From: Stereum hirsutum FP-91666 SS1
Lineage: Eukaryota; Basidiomycota; Agaricomycetes; Russulales; Stereaceae
NCBI RefSeq assembly: GCF_000264905.1
Contig: NW_006763132.1
Span: 2,082,719-2,146,718 of the forward strand
Length of the DNA: 64,000 bases
Direction: 5' to 3'
Numbering within the stretch: position 1 is the stretch's first letter; the number at the start of each line of letters is the position of its first letter. Below are positions 35,041-47,266 of the stretch, in pieces. The position numbers and the translations under genes are program-made. The notes under the pieces were generated by a model that worked only from the letters and a program-made list of their open reading frames with translations, made no database searches and was not told the origin of the DNA.

Positions 35041-35954
35041 TCAAAAGTACCAGACGATAGAGGCAAAGAACGCGATTTGCGCAACAAACAATTCTCCATA
35101 ATACCGCGCACTTCCACTTGTCGCATCTCCAGGAGCAGGGGTAGTGCCTGCACTTGTGCTCGTTACGGATGAAGACCCCGTGGCGCTCGTTACTCGGGCA
35201 TCCGCAGACACTGAAGCTGAATGCGTTTCGCTGCTACCTGGAATCAAGCTTGTCTCAGAGCCGTTGCTGGTGTTGATTGGGGAACCTGATCCTGCGCTCT
35301 CCGAGTCTGCTCTCGTACCAGGAGGTCCCTGACTGTTTTCGAAGGTCGAAGAAAGAGTGGCGATCTCGGTCGTAGTTTCCGTGCTGATACTGTTCTGAGG
35401 TGCTGTTTGCGTCGATGCAGAGGGAGATGGAGTCGGTCCTGTATTTATCGATAACGTCGATGTAATAGCATTGACACCTCTATTAGACGATGCCTCCGTA
35501 GTACCTGGAGTGCTGACATCTTCAGTAATCGTATTGACGAAGGTCTGCATCGGAGAGCTTTGTTAGCGCAGATGACCGCAATGCATGCGCTGGGACGTCA
35601 TGGGTGCTCACAGGAGCAACGGTGTTGCTAGGTATGCCAGTGTCGGTGTTCGTTTGCTCTGTCACGGTGTTCACAAAAGCCTGAGGAACATGATCATATA
35701 AGTGATAGGGAATAGATGAGCACGGATGATATCAGACACACGAGGGTACTTGTCTCGTCAGGCTCAGACCCGAGTGGCGGTCTGGTTGTCGGTGGCAGAA
35801 TACTGCTTTCAATTGCTGTCGTGTTGATGCATAGTCCTATAAATGGATCACCATAGGTTGCAGTCGCGGGGAATGCACAAGACACACCAACGACCTACAT
35901 ACCGTAGCGTGCCATTATCCACAGAAACAAAAGCATTCGATGTTGATGCCGCAT
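35041..35954 (-). CDS. Secreted, GPI-anchored-type Ser/Thr-rich protein
   Basis: Four exons close in phase (240 codons): 35903-35954, 35742-35836, 35612-35680, 35041-35544. The product starts MRHQHRMLLFLWIMARYG, a basic then hydrophobic signal sequence. The body is Ser/Thr/Pro-rich and would be heavily O-mannosylated. It ends in a small-residue spacer (GDATSGSA) and a hydrophobic tail, LFVAQIAFFASIVWYF, as in GPI-anchored wall or membrane proteins. Exon 3 (AFVNTVTEQTN) and the start of exon 4 (TFVNTITEDVS) encode two versions of one repeat, so an exon-scale duplication is likely. The first exon and start are inferred from splice phase and signal character. The family is unnamed; a role at the cell surface is inference. 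Confidence 0.72.
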
Positions 35955-36914
35955 AGCAGGAGCAGAAATGACAGTGACGAAGTATGTGCAAGACGATACA
36001 TATTTATGGTTGTGCACTCAATGGAAGAATATGACTCACCGCGAGCTCTCTCCCACACAAATCTCCGTCGTGATGATGGATGATACACGACGAAAATCTC
36101 CTACTGGATCTGATGGTAGACCCACTCACAGATCGCCCTACGAGCTTTGTCTGATGTTACAGTACTCTAGAGCAGATCAACCCACCGTCGTCAGCATTCT
36201 ATCCTATACTGCACTATCATAGGTGAGATAGTAGAGCTTACTACGGATCGAACAAGTAGATGTCTTTGTGCAGCATTCACGTCGAATGAAAGAGTTTTCC
36301 AGGTCCTTCCTTCACACAAGATATCATCTATTGGATGGCTCCCCATGGAAGTCCTGAGGACAGAAACCTGATGCAAAGGTGGACGAAACAGTGATCTCGG
36401 GCATGTAGCCAGGTGTGAGAGATCACGATGTTCAATCATGCATAATGATGCAAATCCATCACGATGTCATGATCGTCTTGCTAGCAGCGATCGACACTCG
36501 GTATCGCATCCCTACCGCACCCAAATATTAAGAATGCAAGCAAATACATTCGTAGGCTATCTAAGCCTACAGAGAGGAGATACGACCGCTCATTTGTAGC
36601 AGTGAAGGGATCCTACTGAGTAATAATGCGGCGCAGGAGGACACGTAGTGCTATGTAGGGCAGCTCACGAAGTCTATCGCCTTTCTCAGGGCAATAGTTC
36701 CCTAGAGTTCCACTTACTTCCCATCGGCACTTTGCTAAGCTCCAGATCATAGGTACGCCTCTTAGATTTGAAGTTGGGAGTTTGATGAGTTAGTTCCTGG
36801 TTCACAGTGTGCTGATTGGATCAGTTCGGCACTGACATGATACTTATATGCTCTCTCAATCCTCTCGTACTATCACTATCACCATCTCGTCGCCTCGTCT
36901 GCATCGCTAATAGC
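35955..36914. other. Divergent intergenic region
   Basis: These 960 bases lie between the start of the GPI-type gene (minus) and the membrane protein gene (plus). Nothing coding is supported; short frames only. Confidence 0.45.
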
Positions 36915-38535
36915 ATGCCCTATGCTTCTCCGGAGTCTCATCAATACTATCGAGTACTAGATTTAAAGACACGCGCTACTGTTTACGAGGATTTGGGCTC
37001 ACCGACTACCAACGTCTTGATTCCCTCCATCGTCTGTCAAAGTGTATGCTACGGTTCGTATGAAGCGCAAACTCGCACGCATTCTGGGTCCAACTGACAC
37101 TCACGTTGGCATGATATTTCAGGTGTCTTTCTCACATTGACCGTGATATGTATTTATATTCTTAGGTACGTACCGCAAGACCAGTCAAAATCCATTGCTT
37201 CTGAAGTATTTACTATGTCAGTCTATCAGCTCAAAAGACCATAGCTCTATAGCTCTGAAGTATACTATAATTTCTATCATCATCGTGATGTTCGCTGTCT
37301 CGTCGACGTATCTGGCCATCTCGATAGCGATCACTGACTTCCTCAACGGAGTTCGCGGTCCTGTACCTGGCTGGTACTTTCTAGCGCAGTGGTACCTGCC
37401 CACAGTCAATGTGAGTCTTACTGATGGTCCACTCTAATGAAGGCCTTGGAGTTCGCCGTTGATCGTTGGTTCTAAGAGTGTTATTTCTACCTATGTATTA
37501 GTGGGTCTTTAGTGACTGTATACTTGCTCACAGAGCATGGCTACTTTGGGGCCGAAGAAGACTTATCGCTGTTGTTGCGTTTACCTTTCTGGCATCATCG
37601 TTAATATCTCGTGAGTAGTGCACTTTCTATCTCTCAAGGGCCTGACTTCCGATACTCATGATCGACCTTGATATTGATGCCTTAGTTGGCATAACAGGGT
37701 CCTCGAACCTCGGGAACGTTAAGGTCTCCTTTATCTCAAGCATCATCACCTTGACAGCAAACCTCGTAGCCACGGGGGTCATCAGTCTCAAAGCATGGTG
37801 ATTGCTTTCACATATTTCCTCGCTGCCTGAATTCACGGCTTCCTTCCCCAGGATATATCGTAGTTTCATCAAGACCAATCTAGGCAGCTCCAGCCGTCGC
37901 ACGAAGGTCGAGAGAGTTCTGGCTATATTAGTTGAGTCGGGGGCCTTGTACTGTTTCTTTTGGGTACGTGGAGGCCGTGAACCTCCCTGCATCCAACCTT
38001 CAGTGTCGCGAATGAAACCCTTCATTGGATATTTTCTGCATAGACCTCAGTGATCGCGACAAACTGCGGCTGGATATTCCGTACTCAAAAGACAGTCAAC
38101 GATTTTTCCCCGGCACTTGAATCGGACTTCGTCACGAGCAATATCCTACAGGACGTTTCTGTGCATCTATCTGTGAGTCCGAAGACTGCGTAACACCTTT
38201 TTATCCAAACCTCCCACGTTCTTACTTCTTTCGTCGGACAACCTACTTATCGAATATACCGTTGATCTCACTAGGGAATCTACTCTGTCATCATAGTCGT
38301 GCTGGTCCATCTGCAGATGACCATTTGGGACACGATATACACAATCGAAATTCCGCTTCCGCCTTTGACCGTCGCTTCAGTTCGATCGCACAACATACCT
38401 ACAAGTACACTAACAAGCTCGGACCGAGCATCGGCGGGAACAGCTGAGGTTCCACAGTATGCCGTGATGCCGGCTGGTATAGAAGGTCTTGAGGCAAAAG
38501 GAGGTAGTGTAGAAGGAAGTAGTGGACAAAGCTGA
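36915..38535 (+). CDS. Polytopic membrane protein of mushroom-specific type
   Basis: This is a multi-exon plus-strand gene starting at ATG 36915 and ending with TGA 38533-38535. Helical segments appear in order: GVFLTLTVICIYIL (about 37120), YTIISIIIVMFAVSSTYLAI (about 37260-37320), VVAFTFLASSLI after HRAWLLWGRRR (about 37530-37615), VKVSFISSIITLTANLVATG (about 37720-37775), and further ones at about 37900-38060 and 38276-38330. The HRAWLLWGRR turn is typical of a large seven-helix family in Agaricomycetes whose function is not established. The C-terminal tail is cytosolic-like and Gly/Ser-rich (EAKGGSVEGSSGQ). Exon borders were not all fixed. It is adjacent to, and divergent from, the GPI-type gene. 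Confidence 0.7.
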
Positions 38536-38811
38536 AGATACCGAGCGTGGGGATGCCGAAAGTAGTGCTAGTTCGGACACGATCATGCTGTTTTGCGTGT
38601 AGTAACTATTCAGCGTATCAACCAGCTCAGCAGGGCATCCAGGTGGATACAGACTGTACCACTACTTGTAGGTCCATGATGAATCTGGCCGCCCAGGGAC
38701 GCCGCCGCCGGCAATGAAACATGGCACGTGCCGGCAATGAAACGGCTGCCTTGTTCCCAAAATGGACGTCCCTTTAGAGCCTTGCCATCCTCGGCGGCCA
38801 AGTGGCCCGCG

Positions 38812-38818
38812 TATATAA
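38812..38818 (+). promoter_or_regulatory. TATA box of the 38939 gene
   Basis: TATATAA lies 121 bases upstream of ATG 38939 in an otherwise GC-rich stretch, followed by a pyrimidine-rich leader. It is the clearest TATA element in the window. Confidence 0.55.
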
Positions 38819-38938
38819 GACCTCTCGTCTGACTGCGGACTGGCCCATCTCTTCTTGCTTTCAACCACCATCACTGCTTTGACTGCGATCTCTCTTGACC
38901 CATTCCTCTAACGTGAACTTGATTTGGAACTTGACGAC

Positions 38939-39783
38939 ATGTCTTCTTTCTCGTCGTCGAAGGACTCGCGTAATGACTCATCTGGCGAACACCGTGGCCA
39001 TAGCGAAGTCAGTAATGCTACTCGCGTGCACGGCTACCAGTCAGCCCAGCAATCTCAATCCACCGAAACACGTACTCGAGGTTCCACGACCTCCCAGGAC
39101 GCCGCCGATCCTTACTTGCCCTTCGTGCCCGGGAATAGCACAGACCAGGACGAAACCCACAACGAGGACTCCGACGAGGATGATTTTGTTCACGTCGTGC
39201 CGTTGTCCGAAAGCAAGGGGAAAGGCCGTATGCCCGGCGAGAGGAACGAGAAGTTTCAACCCCACGGCCCTCAACGAACCTCCTCGAATAACGCTCAAGC
39301 TACGATGGGCGAAAGCGATGAGGAGCGCAAAGCACGCCTGAGACCAATCGGACCCTCGAAGGAAAGGTTCGTGAGGATGTACTCTGCGGATGGTCGTCTC
39401 TCGAGGCTTGTGCATAATCCGGCTTATATTGCACCTGTTGACGAGCGTTCGGTCTCGGTGAGTTTTTTCATTCGTGTTGTACAGCCCTGTGGAGGGGTGC
39501 TAATGTGCTGACCGAATGTGATTGCTCGGTTGTGAATGCTCATCAGCCCGACATGGAACTCGAAGAACCGCATACTTATCCGCCCAGGCGCTCCTACGAT
39601 GACGAACCTACCTCCACCGCGGATATCACCCAGGCCATCTATGGCAAATTCCATCCCATCCAGCACTACAAACCTGCTAAGCCGACCACACCGCCTCAGA
39701 CGCAGGACCTTGGCGATATTCCCAGCCATTACGCCGGCAGGCAGAGATCGTTCCTAGGTCTAGGATTCGGAGGTTTGGTGTAG
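38939..39783 (+). CDS. Disordered hydrophilic protein of unknown function
   Basis: Two exons, 38939-39457 and 39547-39783, close in phase (252 codons). The N-terminal 60 residues are Ser/Gln/Thr-rich. A strongly acidic patch (DETHNEDSDEDDF) is followed by a more conserved-looking block with SKERFVRMYSADGRLSRL, and the C terminus has Pro/Tyr-rich sequence ending FLGLGFGGLV before TAG. There is no signal or membrane segment. No family is recognised. The next 31 codons after the TAG stay open in the same frame and are very acidic (see the separate entry). Confidence 0.7.
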
Positions 39784-39879
39784 TTTTCGAAAAGATTGAA
39801 CGGAGCGTACGAGGAGGAGGAAGAGCAAGAGGAGGAAGAGCAGGAGGAGGAGGAGCAAGATTATATGCGGAATGTTTAG
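39784..39879 (+). other. In-frame acidic extension beyond the stop codon
   Basis: Directly after the TAG at 39781-39783, 31 further codons continue in frame to a second TAG at 39877-39879. They encode a Glu-rich tail (three runs of four or five Glu separated by Gln) ending QDYMRNV. This may be the ancestral C terminus cut off by a nonsense change, a readthrough extension, or a GAG-rich 3' untranslated repeat that happens to be in frame. Confidence 0.4.
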
Positions 39880-40844
39880 GTGATGGTTACGATTAGATGT
39901 TGGATTGAGCTTCGGGTCCGGGCGTTGTGGTTGTGGAGTTAGCGTGATACTGGGATGAAGATAGATTGAAAGGTGTACGTGCTTTGATAGCGCATGCTAC
40001 CGCCAAAGGATTTCATAGAATTGGACTTCTCCTCTCTACCTTGTGCTTTCACGCTCTATTTTGCTTTGCTTATGCTGTTTATGTTATCGTCGATTTGAAA
40101 CCTGACTGTCCTACGATTCGTGCATGCATATGAACCTCTACGTACGACTGCAAAATTCGCAGGAAATAGACAAGTAGCAAGAGGCTAGCGATTTAGATGT
40201 TGTGAGTGATTCGTACAGGTGGGCCGTCCTTGGAAACGACATGGATGGCCCGGGCCACTCAACTGAGTGACGAGTGAGATACGGCAGCAGCGTAGAAACG
40301 CTCTTGAGTGAGCAGAGACACAACCATGCCTTATTTACTCTACCATCCGCGCAACAAATGAAGGAACAGGATGGCCCTCAAGCAAGTTCGGATGAAAGCC
40401 GTCCTCACAGACAAAATCCTGAGCAAGGGACACTACGGCACGACACTCAAGGCGCCATTCTCCAGTTGAACCACAGTTTGTGTATATGCCCATGATACTG
40501 CGATGCATATTCCACAGGGTTAGTCAACAGGCAGGATATGGGTTGCAGTGAGTAGTGATTGTGGGCGAGTCGTAAGAAGTTGGGACCAGGAGCGAGCAGA
40601 AGAAGAGATAGTCTCGTGAGGGTGTGCGAACTCGAATAGGATATGATACAGTACAGCTGGATGATGGAGTTGTGCGGAGGAAAGCGTGGGCGGTAGCGAG
40701 CTATAGTGTTCAGACCAAAGGCGAACTATGGAGCACGTCAAAATATTCGTCTCACGACATCAACATCAAAGAGAAGAATACGACGTACCAGGAATGTACG
40801 TATTGATGAGATCAAAAGGAAGACGGGCAGAAGCTCAAGCTGGG
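39880..40844. other. Intergenic, no gene seen
   Basis: This lies between the convergent 38939 gene and COA6. Short frames only on both strands. Confidence 0.45.
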
Positions 40845-41275
40845 TCATGACGAAGCCTTCTTCCTTGCCTCCTCAGCCTGCAAATTTGCAGCCTCAAGCA
40901 TCGGTTTTTGTCTCTCCGCCAATATTCTCCTCTGGTTGAAATACGCGACCTATCCCGTCATCCACAGTAAACAATTACATTAGACCTTACACCCTTACAC
41001 AAGCACAAAGTCCTCCCATAAAACCGTCCGACCCAATATCAAACCAACTCGATATGACAAAACAAACACGAGCTAAGACTCACCCAACTCTTCGCACAGC
41101 TCCCCTCATAAGCCCCCCTCTCCTTCGCACAGATCCCCGCACCTTCCGTACCCGCCTTGATCACTTTCGCACCATCCAAACACGCAAAATACGTGTCTCT
41201 TGCGTCCCAGCATTTTTGTCGGTCGGTGCGCGAGGTCGCGGTTGGTTTTTCGGGTTCGGATGTGAACCAGCCCAT
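40845..41275 (-). CDS. COA6: Cytochrome c oxidase assembly factor 6 (COA6)
   Basis: Two exons, 41084-41275 and 40845-40949, flank a 134-base intron and close in phase (99 codons). The protein is a small CHCH protein of the mitochondrial intermembrane space. It carries CWDARDTYFAC, a CX9C motif, and later CAKERGAYEGSC, a CX10C motif, the mixed pair known from COA6. YFNQRR follows the second motif, as in the family. COA6 helps deliver copper to subunit 2 of cytochrome oxidase together with SCO proteins. It has no cleavable presequence, as expected for import by the Mia40 route. The start is the ATG giving MGWFTSEPEKP; an upstream open stretch lacks coding character. It is convergent with the disordered-protein gene. 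Confidence 0.92.
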
Positions 41276-41832
41276 GGTGCGGTCGGAGCGGTAGAGAATT
41301 GGAATGTTTCGAGGGCTCGGTAGTGGAATGGTTGGGATTTCAAGGGTAACCTTTAGGTGCCGGTGTGATGCGACCAAAAGAATGCTAGAGGATAACGGAA
41401 ATAATACGGAGCAGCAAGGGAGTCGGAGAGAAGGCTGGTTGCGCTGTGGCGGCGTGGCGGGATCGAGTGAGTCACAGTCGTTACACAGTCACGCGTGACT
41501 GTTCGCGACTGCCGATCAAGTGTGGCGAAGTGTGGCGTCGACAAGAACCTGGCGTAAAGTGGACGCGAACGAAAAGCCCAACCAGCATCGGATTGTCGCG
41601 AGCAGCACAACATAAAATAAAACATATACTACGTAAAAACGGAAACTCCGCTGAAGGAACAACCAAGAAGACAACCGCCTATCCATAAACCACTACCTGC
41701 TGCACTCAGTCTCTCCAGATTCAATAGGAACACGATCATCTAACTTATGTACAGTTGTATTACAAAGCGCGCATAAATAAGACTCAACTCCCAAGTCACT
41801 CACAGACTTCACACATAACAACATTATCCTCC
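41276..41832. other. Intergenic, no gene seen
   Basis: Upstream region of COA6 and 3' flank of the next minus-strand gene. No supported features. Confidence 0.45.
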
Positions 41833-43736
41833 TCACTGCCCGCCCCCAATCCTCTGCCACAAACCTACCCCCTGCGCTTCGCCATATTCATTCCCATAGG
41901 GAGCTCCTGCATCATAACCAAGTCCATACATCTCTCTCAACTCCCTCTTCCCCCCATGCAACCTCTCCACCCTCCTTGCCCCTCCGTCGTCAACTCTGTT
42001 CGGACCCATAATCTCCCTAACACGTGGAACACGCATTGCTCGTGACGATGCCTGCTCTTCGAATCCGGAATTGGAGTCGTAGAAAGGTGGAGGTGGTGGC
42101 GAAGAAGGTGGTGGTGAAGACGACTGCATATATTCCCATACCCTCTGCGGATCGAAGAACGACACACTCGACGAGTTCGGAACACGTGGACCGACTGCAG
42201 TTGAAAGCTCCTCTGCCGACTCATGTGGCGGAGGTGGATGCGATGGCGGTGGGGCGACAGGAGCAGGCGTCCGTGGCATCGACAAAGGCCGCTCGTCGTC
42301 GTCTTCATCGTCATGTTCAACCCTTGTCTGGGTCGTAGTCTCTCTACCCTGTCTACCAGTCGTATCGGCATGACTCCTCGCACTCTGACTGACAGAGCCC
42401 GGGCCCGGCCACGCAAACAAATCATCATCCACATCCACCCTCGGCTCCGCACGTCGACCAAATATCCCACCCTTACTTCGACCACCGCCGCCGTCAATTC
42501 CACCCAACGTGTCCTCTTCACCCCATAACCACCCCCTAAACGCAGACCTATCGAACATCATCACGACCACGATCGCAACGAACACAAGCGCGATCGTCGT
42601 CTGTAACAACCTCCGATCGAGCGCTTCCTTCCTCAGTTTGCGTCTTCGAGCGGAGGAGGTCGTAACGGCGGTCGTGCCTGTACGAGTGCGCGTGCGCGTG
42701 CGAGTATTGGTCGAGGAGGGCGCGATGGTGCGATATCCAGCAGGTCCGGGTGTACGTGGAGAAGTGGGGGCGACCGTGCCTGTGCGGCGAGATCGAGTAG
42801 CGGTGGTGGTAGTGGAGGTAACGGTAGGATTGGAGGCGTCACCGGCTCGACGCGAACGAGTAAGAACGGGGGAGGATGGTTGTCCCTCACCACGCTCTCG
42901 TTCGCGTCGTGCTGTAGTTCTCGTGCCATGAGCCTCGGTGGTGGGAACACTACTCGCAGGGGCAGGAATCCCACTCCTTCCGGGTGGTTCTCTTCGACGT
43001 CCGGCCGACGAGCGTGGAACGATTTGCGAATACGGGCTTGGGTTTGGCATGGTGTGGGAATTTGAGTTGACAAGGATGGAGGGTGGGACTCTGATGACGG
43101 CAGGAAGTGGAGCAGCGGCAAGGGCTGGAGGTGGGGAAGCGGCAAGAGCTGGAGGTGGGGAAGCGGCAAGAGCTGGGACTGGGACTGGAGCGAAAATCGG
43201 TTGAGGAGCGGCGATGGGGGCAGAAGAGGATGAGGATGCGGATGTGGTAGGTGATCTAAGCGTTGGATATTGTGGTGCTGTATAGGCGGTAGGGATGCTC
43301 GATGCGGGTACGGGTCCCGATGAGAACGATGAGGCACTAACATCGGACGTAGGTGCTCGGGATTGAGTCGGAGCAGAGATGAATGGTGTTCTTGATGAAG
43401 AGATTGACTCGGATGAGGGGGGTGGTGCTACAGGCATGGCTTGGGATTTCTTCGTGATTCCTACGGCGCTCGGGGGCTGAGATGGCGGAAGTGAAGTTCC
43501 AGTGGTTATTGTTGTCGGGCTGCAGAGAAACATGCACAAAATATCAGCATGCTGTCCTTTCCACGAGGGCTCAGTAGGCACCATGAGATGCGTAAATACG
43601 GGTAAAAATGATGGAATAAAGACGAATTGAAAGAATGATATGGTAGAAGAATGCGAGGCAACAATGGGACGTACTAGGCAGACGACGGCGCAATCGACGA
43701 ACTCTCATCGCCGTATCCCGGATAAATACGAGGCAT
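41833..43736 (-). CDS. Pro/Ser-rich single-pass membrane protein, unknown
   Basis: Two exons, 43675-43736 and 41833-43519, close in phase (583 codons). The product begins MPRIYPGYGDESSS. The first 300 residues are low complexity (Ser/Pro/Ala/Thr) with an ALAASPPP repeat and an Arg/Thr run (RTRTRTRTGT). One hydrophobic helix, TIALVFVAIVVVMMF, lies near residue 330, preceded by a very basic stretch (RRRKLRKEALDRR), so the N-terminal part should face the cytosol. The C-terminal 230 residues contain acidic and Pro-rich segments, including SSPPPSSPPPPPF and a final ordered-looking patch, GLGYDAGAPYGNEYG. There is no N-terminal signal. No family is known. Confidence 0.72.
43114..43174 (+). repeat. 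24-base tandem repeat inside the 41833 gene
   Basis: Two full copies and a partial third of a 24-base unit beginning AGCGGCAAG run head to tail and stay in frame, encoding the ALAASPPP repeats on the minus strand. Confidence 0.8.
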
Positions 43737-44443
43737 GGCGCTGCCACCACGACCAACTCTACGAGAAGACGCGTCCATCGTTCTCCTCACGCCTCCTTAC
43801 ACACTTCTTTAAGCCGATACGTGGACGTGCGGTCCCCCAATTTCGCCTTGAAATTTGTTTCCCAAAAGAGCGCTGAAGCCAGACCCTGGAAGCCTGCGCG
43901 TCGAGTCGGTGCGTATGCAAACAAGTGTATAGATAATCAAGTGTCCAGAATATATTAGAAAAAGAAAGTCAAAGTCAACGAAAGCTAGATCGCGACGTCT
44001 GAGATGAAAGTGACGATGGTGAATGGTGGTGGTATTAAGGTGGGAGCTCTGTGCGATAGGGGCCTCGTGGAAGAGTGGATCCTTTTCCACGAGTTTTCTG
44101 CCTCGTGTTCTGGGATATAATCGGCTGTGAGCGCTAAAGGAACAAAAGGATGGGATATCCATTGTTGGGAGACCCTGACGGAGTTATCAGACGGCGATAT
44201 GTACTGAGCAAGACGGTTGTCAGAGGAAAGCGACTCGGAATTACCGGAGCGGCCCTACCAGAGAAACATAAAGCGGCGCCACATTTAAGTCGGCGCCACA
44301 CCTGCGCCACACAAGCAGCCAGATTCATACTCACCCCTCTGGTACAATAAGACACACAAATCCCGGTCCTATAATAGAAAGTTGATGTACAAGATACATG
44401 GTTAGATTACAATAATCATACTACCCTCAGAGCGAACGCAACG
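43737..44443. other. Intergenic, no gene seen
   Basis: Upstream region of the Pro/Ser-rich membrane protein gene and 3' flank of the DUF6534 gene. A minus frame at 43809-44162 is open but has no coding support. Confidence 0.4.
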
Positions 44444-47266
44444 TCATGATCGCCATCTCCCCAACCTCACGCTCCATCCCATGCCCCAACCCCCCTCTGC
44501 TCCCCTATCATCCCCGTTCCTCCTCTCGTTTCCATCCCTCTCCTGTTCCTCACTCGTCCTACCACTCCCACTCCCACTTCCACTCGCGCTACCACCACCC
44601 ACCCTCCCAACCTCCTTCATCCCATACCCCTCCTGCATCCCTCCACCATTTCCGTTTCCACGCCCCACAACCTCCCCGTCTCCAACCCCCATCTCCGCAT
44701 CACGCCCCTCATGATGCCATGGCACGTTATAATTCACACTATACCCCAATATCTCGTCCGTTCTCGTGAAGCTGAACGACAGCGGCTCCGTGGAGATCTG
44801 TGATTCTGCATCACCTCTCCCTCCACCGTTCCCACCACCTTCTCTGCATGCATTATCTTCATGGGCATCATATCTCACTCCCAAGTTCGCTCCGCAAGCA
44901 GGACAAGGATGAGAGTGGTTATGTCGTCGTGTGCGAGGGGATTTGGAGTGGTCTGAGCGGATGGCGGTGCGTGCGTTGAGGTTTACTAACATTGCGTTGA
45001 AGTAGACTGTGCGCAGCAATATGCAAGTCATCATCGTCCGGTCAGTGGTGGGCTCATGCAAAAGAGAGTGAAGAGAAGGAGGGGACAGGAGGGATAGGTT
45101 AGGACGACCTACGTTTTGATAGAAGCATGAAGAACGCCATGAATATGAACGTGTGCGGGCGGACTGAGAACTAGATAGGACAAGTAATGGCTTCAGCACG
45201 AAGCGTCGAACCAGTATTCTTTGGATGTTGATGAGAGGGATGGGTACGTACGGAGACAAGGACGGCGATGGCACATAGACTGTCGAGGCATCAAATGGTC
45301 CCAATTAGTCTTCGTGAGGAAGGAAGAGAAGGGAGGAGGAATGTCGTTACCTGGTCAACATACTCGTGCCGACCACATATTGAATCAGTTTCACCACAAG
45401 CGAATGAGTCCTATAGACAAAACACATCATCGTGATCAGTCCATGATCGCCAGCGCAGAATGCCGAGGTCGACTAGATAACAAACAGGGAGGATTATGGC
45501 AAAGGCACAAGAGACATACTTCGCAACTGAATCGTCTACTCTCCTCAGACATATCAACAACGCCACTGCGATCGTCGTGTCTGAGAGGACGACTGTGCTT
45601 GTGTTGAGGTAGATGGACCACTGGTTATACACATGTATGGCGAAACGATAGTAGAGGTGTTGAGCGTCAGTTTCGATGGGGGATTGGAGAAGAAAGAATG
45701 ACGAACAGCGACGTTATCGGCTTCGGGTCCTATCTTTCGACTGTAGATGAAAACCTTCGTAAGTCCATCCGTGTCCCTAGAGCTATCGAAGACAGGGATC
45801 GATACACTTACTGTGTTGCCGCCAACACTATACGAAGAAAGATTTGGTCCGACGAATAAGTGAGCGAATGAATACGCGAGCGTGATATGTTGAAGCAAGA
45901 CGGACTCACGGATGCCACAAACTAGTGTCCATTATGATAGTATGATGAGTTACACGGCGCTACCGGAATCAAGAGCAGAACACACCGAAGGAAATGAACG
46001 ATACTACATTCTATCAACGATATAGCCTGTCAGTCACAGCTTCTGTTATGGAGGAAGGAGAAACCGGAACGCACCACACCAACGGCCACATAGATGTTGC
46101 TCGTGCTTACTATATAACGACAATGCGCAACGAGCCATGGTTGGGATTAAACACATTGGCACGACTACCGAAAGAAGGATAACGAACAGCTTACATGTCC
46201 ATAGTCTCGAGCAATAGAAACTGGATGAAGGGTCGAATTCCATCAGCCTTTTCCTGGGAGAAATGTGCGGAAGACAAGAGATAACGTACCATCGAACAAG
46301 GTAGTCGCTGAGTGCCTACAAAGGTCGGGAGCCAACGATTTAAACCACGCCTTAACCATAGGAAAGTCCGAAGCGACTCACGATGAGCACGAATAGAGCC
46401 TGCAAACACAAAAAAGAGGTTCAGCACCATACACGAGGAATCAGTTACCGCGAAACAAAGAGAGTAAGAATTCACGGACGCACCTCGACACTCCTACACA
46501 CCACATCCCACCGATCGTGCGCCACAGTCAGCGGCAAAAAAAAACCATAAGTATCCAGATTCAAGCAAGGAGTGAATGATTCACAAAAGAGATGGCAACG
46601 GTGTATACAACGTACCATACAACATTATGCGTGATCAAATACGTCGCGTCTCCGAAATGGGAGATGAGGTAGAAGTACCCGGCATGGCTCGTGAACGCCA
46701 TTTGGACGATATCGAGGATCCTGCACGTTACGTAGATGAGGTCGGTGATAAGTGAACGAAGACACAGCGAATAGAGTTCAGGCGTACCACAGAAAAGTGA
46801 CCTAAGAGGGTAGCATCACCAGTTAGACGGAGACGGGCGGAGAAGAGAATGATGTAGGCAGGAATGGAAAACAACTCACGAATATCCTCATGGTGTAGAC
46901 CTCTCTCCTCCAGTATCGTTTGTAGTAGATGTAAATCTGCATAATCGTGATTCCGAATATTCTGAGAGGGAAAGTTCATGTCAGCATCGTTTCAGGATCG
47001 AACCAACTTCGCAAGAGCGCCCGCGGCTTGCTGTGGCGCGGGCGCTTATGGTGCCATCCTGCCCTCAACCACGTTGAAGACCACACATCGCAGACGGTCG
47101 CAACACCCATCTCATCGTCAAACACACGGACACAGTCACAGTAGGAAAATATTGTATAAGAGGAAGAGGAAGAAATCACGCACATACAACAAGCAGTGTA
47201 CCCAATAAACAACGAACCGAGGTCCTCGTTGAGCAAAGTCAACTCCGTGTCTGTCGGCGTCGCCAT
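44444..47266 (-). CDS. DUF6534-type seven-helix membrane protein
   Basis: This is a minus-strand gene with many short exons, not all fixed. It starts at 47266 with MATPTDTELTLLNEDLGSLF, followed by GITIMQIYIYYKRY, the usual first helix and cytosolic turn of this family. Later exons give ILDIVQMAFTSHAGYFYL, WSIYLNTSTVVLSDTTIAVA, SLCAIAVLVS and TFIFMAFFMLLSKLYFNAML, the last running into VNLNAR, the hallmark end of the DUF6534 domain. A long Gly/Ser/Glu-rich cytosolic tail follows to 44444. The family is very large in mushrooms and has no established function; receptor-like roles have been suggested only by topology. Exons between about 45700 and 46500 are the least certain. Confidence 0.8.

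Noticed and set aside
41833..43343. Long overlapping frames on both strands within the Pro/Ser-rich gene (for example 42633-43343 minus, His/Pro/Leu-rich)
   Set aside because: They are out-of-frame shadows created by repetitive GC-rich codons; only one frame keeps a membrane helix and a spliced first exon.
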